Source of the DNA: an uncultured Clostridia bacterium
GTDB taxonomy: Bacteria; Bacillota; Clostridia; Christensenellales; UBA3700
NCBI GenBank assembly: GCA_947176265.1
Contig: CAMWQA010000006.1
Span: 1-42,904 of the forward strand
Length of the DNA: 42,904 nt
Direction: 5' to 3'
The position numbers and the translations under genes are program-made. Below are positions 14,861 to 24,072 of this stretch, in pieces. Position 1 is the stretch's first letter, and every line of letters begins with the position of its first letter. Below the pieces are notes generated by a model that was not told the DNA's origin, made no database searches, and was given only the letters and a program-made list of their open reading frames with translations.

Positions 14861-16180
14861 ATGTCAATCACAGTGGCAAAATTCGGCGGAACGTCAATGG
14901 CTGACGCAAAGGCAATAACAAAGGTGGCCGAAATAATCAAGCAGGACGCAAAGCGCAGATACGTCGTAGTATCGGCTCCGGGTAAGAGATTTTCTCAAGA
15001 CCACAAGGTCACGGATATGCTTTACGCTTGCTATCATGACTTGCAAATCAACGGCGAGTGCAAAGACACTTTTGATAAGATCAGAGAGAGATTTAAGGGT
15101 ATCGTAGACGATCTTGCGATAGACCTCGATATAGACAGTTATCTCGACAAAGTCGAGGAAGAAATGTATAAGTATGCTTCCGCAGAGTTTTGCGCGTCTA
15201 GGGGCGAGTATCTTTCGGCAGTCATCATGGCAAAAGTATTGGGATATACTTTTATCGACGCTAAGGATATAATGGTATTTAACGAAAGCGGAGATTTTGA
15301 AGCAGAACTTACCAACGAAAAGGTCAAGAGCGCGCTCCAAAAAATAGAGAGAGCAGTTGTCCCTGGATTTTACGGCGGAGACGAGGCGGGTATCGTGCAT
15401 ACCTTTAGCAGAGGCGGTTCGGACGTTTCGGGCGCGGTAATTGCAAGAGCGGTAGGCGCAAGCCTATACGAGAATTGGACGGACGTCAACGGCTTTATGT
15501 CGGCTGATCCGCGTATCGTATCCAATCCAAAGCCGATATCCACGCTTTCGTATAGAGAACTCCGCGAACTTGCCTATATGGGCGCCAACGTGCTTCACCC
15601 CGAGTCTATTTTCCCTGTCAGAATCAGCAAGATACCAATCAATATCCGCAATACTTTCTGCCCATCGGCAGACGGTACGATGATAGTTGCTGAGCTTGAC
15701 GAAAAAGAACTTGGCAAGAGAGTTATTACCGGTATTGCAGGCAAGAAAGGTTACAGCATCGTATATATCGAAAAGTCTATGATGAACAGCGAACTCGGCT
15801 TTGTTCGCAAAGTGCTTGCCGTACTTGAGTATTATAATATTTCTTTTGAGCACATGCCTTCCGGTATCGACACGATGAGTATAGTAATTGCCGATAGCGA
15901 ACTTGCAGGCAAAGAAGACGTCGTAGTGGAGAGAATAAAGAAGGTTGTCAATCCCGACCATATCGAAATCAAGAGCGGTATATCTTTGATTGCTACCGTT
16001 GGTCACGGTATGTCGTTCAAGCCGGGTAGCGCGGCTACGCTTGTCGGCGCGCTTGCAAAAGAAAAAATCAATATCCGCATGATTGACCAAGGTTCAAGCG
16101 AAATGAACATCATCGTGGGTATCGCTACAAGCGACTACGAGAGAGCAATCAACGCAATATACCAAGCGTTCCAAAATTAA
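14861..16180 (+). CDS. lysC: Aspartate kinase
   Basis: The protein has 439 residues. KFGGTS is at 7-12, FSRGGSDVSGA and ENWTDVNGFMSADPRIV lie in the kinase domain, and two ACT domains fill the last ~150 residues. It phosphorylates aspartate, the first step toward lysine, methionine and threonine. The ACT domains imply feedback by an amino acid, but which one cannot be read. It is a single-gene unit between a clear promoter and a strong terminator. No neighbouring gene belongs to the pathway. Confidence 0.95.
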   Translation: MSITVAKFGGTSMADAKAITKVAEIIKQDAKRRYVVVSAPGKRFSQDHKVTDMLYACYHDLQINGECKDTFDKIRERFKGIVDDLAIDLDIDSYLDKVEEEMYKYASAEFCASRGEYLSAVIMAKVLGYTFIDAKDIMVFNESGDFEAELTNEKVKSALQKIERAVVPGFYGGDEAGIVHTFSRGGSDVSGAVIARAVGASLYENWTDVNGFMSADPRIVSNPKPISTLSYRELRELAYMGANVLHPESIFPVRISKIPINIRNTFCPSADGTMIVAELDEKELGKRVITGIAGKKGYSIVYIEKSMMNSELGFVRKVLAVLEYYNISFEHMPSGIDTMSIVIADSELAGKEDVVVERIKKVVNPDHIEIKSGISLIATVGHGMSFKPGSAATLVGALAKEKINIRMIDQGSSEMNIIVGIATSDYERAINAIYQAFQN

Positions 16181-16197
16181 CTTTGAAAATCTTACGT

Positions 16198-16234
16198 CAC
16201 TCCCTTCTCGGTAAACGGAAGGGAGTGTTTTTTT
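16198..16234 (+). terminator. Rho-independent terminator after aspartate kinase
   Basis: A perfect 10-bp stem CACTCCCTTC/GAAGGGAGTG is followed by seven T. Confidence 0.95.
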
Positions 16235-16263
16235 GTTATTAATTATTAGCCATAAGATTCTTA

Positions 16264-16293
16264 TTGACAAAAGTCTTCTAAGTGTGATATTTT
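16264..16293 (+). promoter_or_regulatory. Promoter of MATE-like transporter
   Basis: TTGACA (16264-16269), 18-bp spacer, TATTTT (16288-16293). Confidence 0.7.
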
Positions 16294-16356
16294 ATAGTCG
16301 TACAATTTACTTTTTATTATCAATTTAATATGTTAAGATTGTACGAAGGTGTACAT

Positions 16357-17700
16357 ATGAAAGCTCAATTAGGGAGACTTAAAACTTTTCAATGGCGATT
16401 ATTCGCATCGTTATGCGCGTTGGCGCTAATTCCTGCAATTTATCAAACGGTAAAGACATTTATTATTTCGTCAAATAATCAAAGCGGTGTGTTTGATATT
16501 GTAGGACAAATGGAGTGGTTTGATTTAATCAACGAAACGCTTCAAGCATTTTTGATAGTTCCGCTTTATTCAATTCTAAACAAAATATTCAAAAATAATA
16601 ATGAAGATTTTGCAAAGCATACTTTTAAAACCGGACTTATTGCATTCGTTATATATACTTTGTTTTCTATAGGCGTACTCATTTATGGCGTAGTTCTTAT
16701 AAAGGCAATGAATCCCAATGAGATAGATGTGTCAACGGCAAATCATTATCTACAACTCGAAACCGTTGCCTTTATGATTGGCATTATATCAAGCTTTGTA
16801 AACGTGGTTTTTGTTGTCATAGGCAAAGATAAAAATGTGTACATAATTCTAGCAGTACGTACAGTGCTTTCAGTAATCGTAGATTTTGCATTGATACCAA
16901 ATATAGGAATTTACGGTATAGCGATATCCAATATAATTGTCAACGCTGTTTTGGCAATAGCGGGTTATATAATTCTTTATATACCAAAATATATCAAGCC
17001 ATGTTGGTTTAGTAAGGCAGATTTTCCTGTTTTGAAGGAGTGGGTAAAAGTAGGAGTTTTCTCAGGAGTACAACAGTTTATTGACAATTTTATATACGCT
17101 ATAATGATTTGCAAAATGGTAAATATGGTCGCAGAACAAGGCAATTATTGGATAGCAAACAATTTTATATGGGGTTGGTTACTTATTCCAATTACGGCAT
17201 TGGCAGAAGTAATTAAGAATGATTGCAAAGATGGTTACTTAAAACTAAATCAGTTCAACTATTATTTCATTACCGCTGTTGTAGTATTAATCTGGGCATT
17301 AACCATTCCGCTTTGGACGCCATTTTACAAGCATGTGGAAAACCTATCCAACGCGCATGAGATATTTATGATTACCATCAAGCTTGCGCCATTTTATATT
17401 GCATATGCAGGTTGCGTAATAATTGATAATATCTTTGTTGGTTTGGGCAAGACTATCTATAGCGCAATAAATTCGTTGATAATCAACTTAGTATACTATG
17501 GAATATTCTTCATTCTGTATCTTTCACACGCCGTCACATTTACTATGGATATCATAATATTAATGTTTGGTTTGGGTATGGTAGTACATTTGGCGATCTC
17601 ATTGATAGAAGAGAAGTTGTTCTTGCGTCGGTTTGAGCTTAAAAAACTTTCGCGAGAAATAACTGCATCTAATGACAATAACGAAACGCAAAATAACTAA
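16357..17700 (+). CDS. MATE-family-like transporter
   Basis: The protein has 447 residues from the ATG at 16357, chosen because GAAGGTG lies before it; the in-frame ATG at 16330 has no ribosome binding site. About twelve hydrophobic segments are spread over the whole length. The repeated pattern around FALIPNIGIYGIAISNIIVN resembles the inter-lobe sequence of MATE and MOP-superfamily exporters. It would be a plasma-membrane antiporter expelling organic compounds. The C-terminal tail is hydrophilic (ASNDNNETQNN). The substrate is unknown. Confidence 0.82.
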   Translation: MKAQLGRLKTFQWRLFASLCALALIPAIYQTVKTFIISSNNQSGVFDIVGQMEWFDLINETLQAFLIVPLYSILNKIFKNNNEDFAKHTFKTGLIAFVIYTLFSIGVLIYGVVLIKAMNPNEIDVSTANHYLQLETVAFMIGIISSFVNVVFVVIGKDKNVYIILAVRTVLSVIVDFALIPNIGIYGIAISNIIVNAVLAIAGYIILYIPKYIKPCWFSKADFPVLKEWVKVGVFSGVQQFIDNFIYAIMICKMVNMVAEQGNYWIANNFIWGWLLIPITALAEVIKNDCKDGYLKLNQFNYYFITAVVVLIWALTIPLWTPFYKHVENLSNAHEIFMITIKLAPFYIAYAGCVIIDNIFVGLGKTIYSAINSLIINLVYYGIFFILYLSHAVTFTMDIIILMFGLGMVVHLAISLIEEKLFLRRFELKKLSREITASNDNNETQNN

Positions 17701-17738
17701 ATTATTGTTATAAAATTAATATTACTACATAATTGAAA

Positions 17739-17762
17739 AGGGCTGTCAGTAATGACAGCCCT
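17739..17762. terminator. Convergent (bidirectional) terminator hairpin
   Basis: A perfect 10-bp stem AGGGCTGTCA/TGACAGCCCT with a GTAA loop lies between the convergent MATE and alpha-galactosidase genes. It has a TTTT run on the minus-strand side and a weaker T-rich tract on the plus side. Confidence 0.8.
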
Positions 17763-17768
17763 GATATT

Positions 17769-19394
17769 TTATACTATATACACTTTGACTTCGTAGCTGT
17801 TTAGCTTTGCGGTAAACTTTCTGTCAGTCTTGATTTCTTCGCCAGTCCATTGTTCTACAAGAGTATACTCGTTTTTGTGGTTCATCTTGACGTATTCGTC
17901 GTCGACGATTTTTTGCAGATCGACGGAGACTTTTTTGTTGCCTTTGCGCTTGTTGAAGAGACATATTGCCGTCTTGTCGTTTGCAAGAGGTTTTGCAAGA
18001 ATATCCACGCCGTTGATTCTTTTGATTACCTTAGCTTGCTTGCCGAGCGGGTCTTGATTTATGGCAATCAAATTTTTGTTGGTAACTATATCGAGCACGT
18101 CTTGCTTGACGGAGCGCAAGTCGTTGCCGAGTATCAAAGGCGCGTTGAGCATACACCACGCGCTGAAGTGAGATTTATTTTGGTCGTAGGTAAGTTTGCC
18201 GTTGCCTACTTCCAACATATCGGGATCGTTCCAACCGCCCACGCCCGAGTATTTGTACAATTTAGCGGTATGTTTATACAGCATTACTATCCAATGCCAA
18301 TTGGGATTGATATCGGGAGTCGTTCTCCAAAGATTGCCGGCTTTTGCGCCCCATTTATAAGGTTTGTTAAGACCCCATTCGCAAATAGAGAAGGTTATTG
18401 GTTTTTCCTCTTCGCCATTCTCGAGAGCAACGCGTTGGGTTGCCTTTTTGAGAGCTTGACCCATTTTGTAATACTGCAAAGCGGCAGAGTCCGCACGGCA
18501 CGTCACGGGATTGGAAAGTTGGATTACGTTGGCGCCTTTGTTGAGGCGTACTATCTGCTGGAATCTCGCAGTAACGTTGAAGAATTTTTGATGGGGAAAT
18601 TCATATATATGGTTTACGCCGTTGACCTTTGCTACCAAAGTTTTGTTGTACCAGCCTTTCTTTTTGATACAAATCGTCAAGACGTATTCGCCGTCTTCGT
18701 CTACAATTACGTTGTCAAAAGTCGCAGTGCCTCTTGCCTTGTCAAGTCCCGAGATATAATATCCGCCGTCGAGTTTATCGTGGGGCATAAACTTGGCGAG
18801 TCCGTCTAACTTTGCTTGTTTGCAACCTACGACGATACCTTGCTTTTCTCCTACTTTGACTATCTCCAAAGCGTATACGAGGGGAGCGTACTTGCTGTAT
18901 TGCTCGTTGTGGCAAAAGTCGTATTTAAAGTATTCGATGCCCCATCTAGCAAAATTAAGCGCGTCTTTTTCTTCGTTGTGGAGAGATGCAGGCAAATTTT
19001 CGCAAGTGAGAGTGCCGTTGGAGGAGTATATGCCTACTTTGAGTCCCAAGTCGTTGAGCTTTGCTACGAGAGATGGGATACCGTTCTTAAAGCGCACTAA
19101 GTCTCCTTGTAAGTTACCGTTTTCGTCGCGCATATTGGAATGCCAATTGTCGTCGAGATTGATGAACTTATATCCTGCGTCAAGCAAGCCCTTTTCCACC
19201 ATGGCTTTGCCTGTGTCGTATATCAAGTCTTCGTCGATATTATTTTTGAAGGTGTTCCAACTTGCCCAACCCATTGGCGGGGTAAGCGCGACGCCATTGT
19301 CGTACTTTTCTCCAATATCCAATTTTGCCTGTCTTTTGCCCGGCGTTAACAGCATTTTGAGATAACACGACGGGCACATACCATTACGTTTCAT
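17769..19394 (-). CDS. GH27 alpha-galactosidase with inserted beta-sandwich-like domain
   Basis: The protein has 541 residues. GH27 hallmarks are LTPPMGWASWNTF, NLDDNWHSNMRD, EYFKYDFCH (nucleophile D159), FSICEWGLNKP, LWRTTPDINPNW (acid/base D361) and GGWNDPDMLEVGN. Residues ~175-308 interrupt the barrel between the nucleophile strand and the helix before SICEWG. This segment (DGGYYISGLDKARGTATFDN and following) looks like a carbohydrate-binding beta-sandwich. The N-terminus has a Cys-Pro-x-Cys pair and no signal peptide, so the enzyme should act on imported alpha-galactosides in the cytoplasm. GGAG precedes the ATG. No sugar transporter gene is adjacent. Confidence 0.92.
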   Translation of the reverse strand: MKRNGMCPSCYLKMLLTPGKRQAKLDIGEKYDNGVALTPPMGWASWNTFKNNIDEDLIYDTGKAMVEKGLLDAGYKFINLDDNWHSNMRDENGNLQGDLVRFKNGIPSLVAKLNDLGLKVGIYSSNGTLTCENLPASLHNEEKDALNFARWGIEYFKYDFCHNEQYSKYAPLVYALEIVKVGEKQGIVVGCKQAKLDGLAKFMPHDKLDGGYYISGLDKARGTATFDNVIVDEDGEYVLTICIKKKGWYNKTLVAKVNGVNHIYEFPHQKFFNVTARFQQIVRLNKGANVIQLSNPVTCRADSAALQYYKMGQALKKATQRVALENGEEEKPITFSICEWGLNKPYKWGAKAGNLWRTTPDINPNWHWIVMLYKHTAKLYKYSGVGGWNDPDMLEVGNGKLTYDQNKSHFSAWCMLNAPLILGNDLRSVKQDVLDIVTNKNLIAINQDPLGKQAKVIKRINGVDILAKPLANDKTAICLFNKRKGNKKVSVDLQKIVDDEYVKMNHKNEYTLVEQWTGEEIKTDRKFTAKLNSYEVKVYIV

Positions 19395-19432
19395 TTATTC
19401 TCCTTTTTTCCATTTGATGATGATAAACGATT

Positions 19433-19545
19433 CGCAAATCTAAAATGCGTCTTTTCCGCCAATATAGCCTTTGACTCGCACCGACGTACATCAAGTACGA
19501 CGCCGCTCGTCAAAAACTATCTTGGCAAAAATTCGCTATTTTATT
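19433..19545. repeat. Palindromic repeat, family F copy 1
   Basis: The segment starts GCAAATCTAAAATGCG and is strongly similar to 27075-27175. Its two halves are imperfectly complementary around GACGTACATCAAGTACGACG. The rest of 19395-19654 shows no gene. Confidence 0.7.
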
Positions 19546-19654
19546 AATTGCGTATGTTTGTCATAATCAAATAATTATATATTTTTACTATTTCTATGTC
19601 ATTTATATTTCAAAACGTAGAGATTTCGAAATTGCGGTCGAAATTACCTCGAAA

Positions 19655-20002
19655 CTATGCAAACTGAAAAATTCTTATATCTTTTTCATAACCTATCGCG
19701 ACTGCATTGCCTCGCTTTATTGCGAATTTTTCTCCCTTGACTTGATTGGCGGTATAGATACTCTTGTTCGCCAGTTTTTTGCTGCCGTACCAAACTATAA
19801 GCACTTGTTTACCGTCTTTGGTATAGGTGCGTATAGAATAATCGCCGAAATCCCATTTTGCGCATTTATATCCTGCTTTTGCATATCTGTCGGTAACTGT
19901 GTTTTTGTTGGGAGTTATTTGCGTAAAGGCAAGACCGCAAGTCAGCGCAACCAAAAACAATATCAACAGGGAAGACAGTATTATCACGCTCGTCTTGTTC
20001 AT
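19655..20002 (-). CDS. Small membrane-anchored or secreted protein, paralogue of the next gene
   Basis: The protein has 115 residues from the ATG at 20002, chosen because GGAGG precedes it; an upstream in-frame ATG at 20080 lacks one. A hydrophobic N-terminal segment (SVIILSSLLILFLVALTCGL) is a signal peptide or anchor. The C-terminal motif KRGNAVAIGYEKDIRIF closely parallels KRKGNAVASGNEDAIKIF in the neighbouring gene at 20154-20498. The family is not recognised. It is a probable envelope protein of unknown role. Confidence 0.72.
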   Translation of the reverse strand: MNKTSVIILSSLLILFLVALTCGLAFTQITPNKNTVTDRYAKAGYKCAKWDFGDYSIRTYTKDGKQVLIVWYGSKKLANKSIYTANQVKGEKFAIKRGNAVAIGYEKDIRIFQFA

Positions 20003-20153
20003 TTTTACCTCCGCGAAATTCATTATAAATATTATACAGCGGTTTTTATAAAAAGTAAAGGGCAAAAAGCAAAGGCGCAACTTTCGTTACGCCTTACTTC
20101 TTTTAACTAATCAATTCGTCGCAAATGCGACTTGCGGGGTAGTTCGTCAAGAA

Positions 20154-20498
20154 TTAGAAAATCTTGATTGCGTCTTCATTACCGCTTGCAACGGCATTTC
20201 CCTTTCTCTTAACTGTTTTTTCACTTGCGCCCGGAGCTTTAACAGCCTTATCGTAAGCATCTTTTGCCTTATCTTCATTCTCATACCAAGTAATGGTTAT
20301 ATCCGGAATGATAGTAGCTAAGCCTTTGCCCTTTTTAACCATAGTAAGCGTGTTATCCGTCTTTGCATAAGTTTCGTAGTCCTTTTTTTGGAACTTCTTT
20401 TCTACGCTGTCCATGCTAGGCGTACAAGCTACGCACGCAATTGCAACCATTACTACTAAAAGTACAACGGCTACGGAAAGAACGACTTTCTTTTTCAT
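20154..20498 (-). CDS. Small lipoprotein, paralogue of the preceding gene
   Basis: The protein has 114 residues. The signal sequence ends in a lipobox-like IACVAC, with C25 followed by TPS the likely lipidated residue. The rest is a small lysine-rich domain ending in the shared motif KRKGNAVASGNEDAIKIF. GGAGG precedes the ATG. It lies upstream of its paralogue on the same strand, 151 bp apart, which suggests local duplication. The function is unknown. Confidence 0.75.
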   Translation of the reverse strand: MKKKVVLSVAVVLLVVMVAIACVACTPSMDSVEKKFQKKDYETYAKTDNTLTMVKKGKGLATIIPDITITWYENEDKAKDAYDKAVKAPGASEKTVKRKGNAVASGNEDAIKIF

Positions 20499-20654
20499 AG
20501 TTTTGCCTCCTTTAAATTTTTTGATAGTTTTATTGTAACATTGATAAACTCAATTGTAAATATATAATTAAAAAATTTACTCCAACAATTTTTGAGACGG
20601 CTGTATTTTATTCAACAGAATTGAAAAAAGTATATATTAAAAATCAACGCAGTA

Positions 20655-20683
20655 TTGTTTTTATGCAATTTATATGATATAAT
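20655..20683 (+). promoter_or_regulatory. Promoter of alanine symporter gene
   Basis: TTGTTT (20655-20660), 17-bp spacer, TATAAT (20678-20683), giving a very short leader to the TTG start at 20711. Confidence 0.8.
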
Positions 20684-20710
20684 TTGTTTATTAAGACAGT
20701 GGAGTGAAAT

Positions 20711-22192
20711 TTGCAAAAGGTTATACAGTTTATCAACGACAACATACTTTGGGGCGTGCCTATGATAATACTCATTTTGGGTGTGGGGATTTATCTTACC
20801 GTGCGCAACAAGTTTACGCAAGTGACCAAGTTCCCGTACGCCGTCAAGAATACCATTGGCAAGACGCTTGCCGGCATGGGCAAAAAGAATAAGAAAAAGG
20901 GCGCGGGTATCTCGCAATTCGAGGCGTTTTCTACTGCCATAGCGGGTACTGTAGGCACTGGCAATATAGTGGGAGTTGCGACGGCTATACTGTCCGGCGG
21001 TCCCGGCGCGGTCTTTTGGATGTGGCTTTCTGCATTCGTGGGTATGTTTACCAACTTTGCGGAAAACGTGCTGGGTTTGTATTATCGCAAAAAGGGCAAG
21101 GACGGAGAGTACAGAGGCGGACCAATGTATTACATATCCGAGGGCTTGGGCTGGAAGTGGCTGGCGATATTATTTTCGATTTTCTGTATGCTTGCCGCGT
21201 TCGGTATGAATATGGTGCAAATCAATACCATTGCCGATACTTTAAACGGCGGTTTCAGCATACCCAAATGGGTAAGCGGCGTTGTAGTGGCAATAGTAAT
21301 CGCTTTGATAATAATCGGCGGTATCAAGCGCATAGGCAAGATTACTTCGTACATAATTCCATTTATGTGTCTGGGATTTATATTGTTGGCTTTGATAATT
21401 ATATTTATGAACGTCAAAGCCGTGCCGTCGGCGTTCGCGCAGATTTTTAAAAATGCCTTTAGTTTCCAAGCCGTCGGCGGAGGAGTGCTCGGCTATGCGA
21501 TAATGCGGTCTATGCGCTACGGATTGGCGAGGGGTATTTTCTCCAACGAAGCAGGTCTTGGCAGTTCCGTCATAGCGCACAGCGCGTCTTCGGTAAAAGA
21601 GCCCGTACAGCAAGGCTTGTGGGGTATCTTCGGAGTCTTCCTCGATACGATAATAATATGCACGTTGACGGCCCTCGTCGTCTTGACGAGCGGAGTATAT
21701 AAGCAGGGCGCGGACGTAAGCGGAGCAATGCTGTCGCAGACGGCGTTTACGCAATCATTCGGGCAGTTCGGCACAGTGATATTCAGCATTATGCTGCCGC
21801 TATTTGCCTTTACTACGATACTTTCGTGGGCTTATTACGGGGAGAAATCCTTTGAATTTATATTCGGCAAAAAGTATTCGATAATCTTTAAGATTGTTTA
21901 CGTTGCCTTAGTTATTGTCGGCGCGTTGACGAGCGTATCTCTCGTGTGGGATATGGCGGATTTGTTCAACGGACTTATGGCGATCCCCAATCTAATTGCG
22001 TTGCTTTTCTTGGGTAGCACTATTACGAGAATTACGCGCAACTACTTTGCAAGGCAAAAAGACAAGAGCATTATGCCTATGCTGTCGGCATATCCGGAGG
22101 AGAATTTGTCGCTTACTCTAAGTGAACAGACAGAGGAGAATGAAGCAACGGAAGAAGTTAATAAAGAGAATACAGGCGAAGAATCGGATTGA
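20711..22192 (+). CDS. Alanine or glycine:cation symporter (AGCS family)
   Basis: The protein has 493 residues and begins at TTG 6 nt after GTGGAG. Family features are the early GVGIYLTVRNKFTQ, AIAGTVGTGNIVGVATAILS, GGPGAVFWMWLSAFVGM and GIFSNEAGLGSSVIAHSASS. About eleven membrane helices are visible. It imports alanine, glycine or a similar amino acid with Na+ or H+. The C-terminal ~45 residues are acidic (EQTEENEATEEVNKENTGEE) and presumably cytoplasmic. It is a single-gene unit. Confidence 0.94.
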   Translation: MQKVIQFINDNILWGVPMIILILGVGIYLTVRNKFTQVTKFPYAVKNTIGKTLAGMGKKNKKKGAGISQFEAFSTAIAGTVGTGNIVGVATAILSGGPGAVFWMWLSAFVGMFTNFAENVLGLYYRKKGKDGEYRGGPMYYISEGLGWKWLAILFSIFCMLAAFGMNMVQINTIADTLNGGFSIPKWVSGVVVAIVIALIIIGGIKRIGKITSYIIPFMCLGFILLALIIIFMNVKAVPSAFAQIFKNAFSFQAVGGGVLGYAIMRSMRYGLARGIFSNEAGLGSSVIAHSASSVKEPVQQGLWGIFGVFLDTIIICTLTALVVLTSGVYKQGADVSGAMLSQTAFTQSFGQFGTVIFSIMLPLFAFTTILSWAYYGEKSFEFIFGKKYSIIFKIVYVALVIVGALTSVSLVWDMADLFNGLMAIPNLIALLFLGSTITRITRNYFARQKDKSIMPMLSAYPEENLSLTLSEQTEENEATEEVNKENTGEESD

Positions 22193-22220
22193 GATTTCTC
22201 GACTACGCTCGAAATGACAT
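22190..22220. repeat. REP-like hairpin repeat (GAAAT subtype)
   Basis: The copy contains GATTTCTCGACTACGCTC then GAAATGACA. ATTTC pairs with GAAAT. It is one of 14 copies of the family found in this window. Confidence 0.8.
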
Positions 22221-22245
22221 AATTATTATTGATATTAGTTACAGA

Positions 22246-22281
22246 AAAAGGAAGAGTAACGTATTTGCGTTACTTTTCTTT
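22246..22281. terminator. Convergent terminator
   Basis: AGTAACG (22255-22261) pairs with CGTTACT (22268-22274), with purine- and T-rich flanks that lengthen the stem. It lies between the symporter gene and the convergent WYL gene, overlapping the end of the latter. Confidence 0.7.
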
Positions 22282-23256
22282 ATAATTACATATTATACTG
22301 TGTAGTTTTTGCAGATATTGCGCCTTGACATCGCGAGGAGATATAATCTCAATCTTTGTGCCAAGTCCCATACACCAACCGTAAAAAGAATCGCTTATTT
22401 GTATTTCCGTCGTAAAGCGGTATTTATCTCCGTAAGGGGAAAGTTTGGTATTTTTGCCAAACTTGTCGAATATCACTTCGACAATTTCGGGGTCAATTTC
22501 AAAGGTAACGTTTTGCATTTGACCGAGATACATTGAGAAGAGCTGTTTTTTCTTGCGCTTTGGGTCAAAGTCTTTGAGCTCAATGGGCAAAACAAAGTCT
22601 TCTCGAGAGATTTTGACGTTTTCCATTCTGTCTATGCGGTAATGCGCCACGTCTTTGTATTTGTCGCTTGTGGCGATGAGATAATAATTGTCGTTGCTTA
22701 CCATAGTGGCGATTGGATTGACGGTATACGGCTTGTCGGAGTGCATTGCGATCTTTTCGCCCTTTGCGTTGAACTTGTAGTATTTAAAGCTGATTTTTTT
22801 CTTAGCCACGATAGCTTCGTTAATATTGAATACGTTGTAATAGATTTGCTCGTTATCGCGCTTGGTCGTGTCAAATACTACGATATTATTTTTGATGACC
22901 TCGCCCTTATGAGAGCCCGCAAGAGAGGCGATTTTGTCGACGAGTCTGTCAGTCTTTTCGGGCGTGATAAAGCTTGACGCTTCCACTGCGTCAATGAGGA
23001 TACGCACTTCCGCCGTATCAAAACTTCTGTCGCTGACGTAATACATATTGCGTTTTTTGCGCGTCTGCATTATCTCATATCCGCAATTATTCAGTAATGC
23101 TATGTCGTCGTACAGCGTCTTACGCTCTACGTTTATTCCGTCGGCTTTGAGCCTGTCTATCAGTTCTTGCGTGGATAGGGGATGGGCTTCGTCGCTTTCG
23201 CTGGAAAGTATTTCGTAAAGTTTGAGTATTTTAATCTTTTGTTTTGGAGTAGCCAT
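22270..23256 (-). CDS. WYL-domain transcriptional regulator (YafY/DeoR-like HTH)
   Basis: The protein has 328 residues. An N-terminal winged HTH (about 1-75: LSTQELIDRLKADGINVERK, then TLYDDIALLNNCGYEI) is followed by a linker. The WYL domain (~140-230) includes PYTVNPIATMVSNDNYYLIA and HYRIDRMENVKI, followed by a WCX-type C-terminal extension. Such proteins sense a nucleic acid or small ligand and are often repressors. Its promoter is TTGCGC-17-TATAAT at 23281-23309. No obvious target gene adjoins it apart from the convergent symporter. Confidence 0.9.
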   Translation of the reverse strand: MATPKQKIKILKLYEILSSESDEAHPLSTQELIDRLKADGINVERKTLYDDIALLNNCGYEIMQTRKKRNMYYVSDRSFDTAEVRILIDAVEASSFITPEKTDRLVDKIASLAGSHKGEVIKNNIVVFDTTKRDNEQIYYNVFNINEAIVAKKKISFKYYKFNAKGEKIAMHSDKPYTVNPIATMVSNDNYYLIATSDKYKDVAHYRIDRMENVKISREDFVLPIELKDFDPKRKKKQLFSMYLGQMQNVTFEIDPEIVEVIFDKFGKNTKLSPYGDKYRFTTEIQISDSFYGWCMGLGTKIEIISPRDVKAQYLQKLHSIICNYKEK

Positions 23257-23280
23257 ATCGTCCTCGCAAAGTTTTTCTAT

Positions 23281-23309
23281 ATTATAACAGTTTTTGTACG
23301 TCTGCGCAA
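23281..23309 (-). promoter_or_regulatory. Promoter of WYL regulator gene
   Basis: On the minus strand TTGCGC (23304-23309), 17-bp spacer, TATAAT (23281-23286), 25 nt before the ATG. Confidence 0.75.
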
Positions 23310-23339
23310 TAATTAAATGTACAAGATTTAGGACATTTG

Positions 23340-23685
23340 GATTCTTCGACTACGCTCAGAATGACAAGAACACCCCTTCCGCCCCTATAGGGCACCTTCC
23401 CCTCAAAGGGGACGGCGAGAATTAGGTAAGAAGTATATTAAGCGGATAGAGATTTCTCCACGTCGCTTCGCTTTGGTCGAAATGACATTATATTATTAAT
23501 CGGGGGGATTCTTCGACTACGCTCAGAATGACAATATTAAGGGCGTAGCCCCGTCGCCCTGAGCGAAACGCAGTGAAGTCGAACGGGTCTTATCAGATTA
23601 TAATGATAATTTGATTTTTTATTCAGAGATTCTTCGACTCCACGAAAACTTCGCTTTGCTGCATTTTCGCTCCGCTCAGAATGAC
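23340..23685. repeat. Cluster of five REP-like hairpin repeats
   Basis: Copies lie at 23340-23366, 23449-23488, 23507-23533, 23553-23590 (reverse orientation) and 23628-23685. Terminal pairing is ATTCT/AGAAT or ATTTC/GAAAT. Two copies have enlarged loops rich in TTCGCT. Between the first two lies a different GC-rich hairpin block (about 23370-23415, CCCCT-caa-AGGGG). No gene is supported in the 23257-24333 gap. Confidence 0.8.
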
Positions 23686-23692
23686 GGAAAAC

Positions 23693-23861
23693 ACCCCTCT
23701 CGTTTGGAGAGAAGGGAGTGGCGCAAAAATTTTACGAGTAAAATGGGGTATCCAACGATGAAAACGAACGCAGTCGTACTTGCTGTACGACAAGGGAGTT
23801 TGAAGAAGTAGGAGGCGTCATTTTGCCGTACAATATTGCGTCGCCTACCTTTGAGCCAAAC
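23693..23861. repeat. MITE-like repeat with GTTTGG/CCAAAC ends, copy 1
   Basis: It begins CCCCTCTCGTTTGG and ends CCTACCTTTGAGCCAAAC. A second, much shorter copy with the same ends is at 27691-27747. The interior contains the palindrome GTCGTACTTGCTGTACGAC. It contains no convincing ORF. Confidence 0.6.
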
Positions 23862-24072
23862 AAAAAAAATTTATAAAAAATCAAAGTAAAAATATAAAAA
23901 TTCGTTTTGCTTTTTCCATATTGTTTTAGCCGCAATACGACTGATTTCCGCAAAAATCCATATTAAGATTTTTTACGCTATTTTTGAGTAAACGACGAGA
24001 CAAAACTTGACGAAAATCTACAAATTTCGACACATATACATAATAATGGCATAAGTTGGGAAAGTGGGCGAG

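Noticed and set aside
14861-14915. Lysine riboswitch upstream of aspartate kinase
   Set aside because: The leader between promoter and ATG is about 55 nt, too short, and no riboswitch core is visible.
17850-18809. Long plus-strand open frame (319 codons) opposite the alpha-galactosidase
   Set aside because: It is the complement shadow of a well-supported GH27 gene and has no domain of its own.
23611-23953. Short open frames inside the repeat cluster
   Set aside because: They are translations of REP-like and MITE-like repeats and lack ribosome sites and codon bias.
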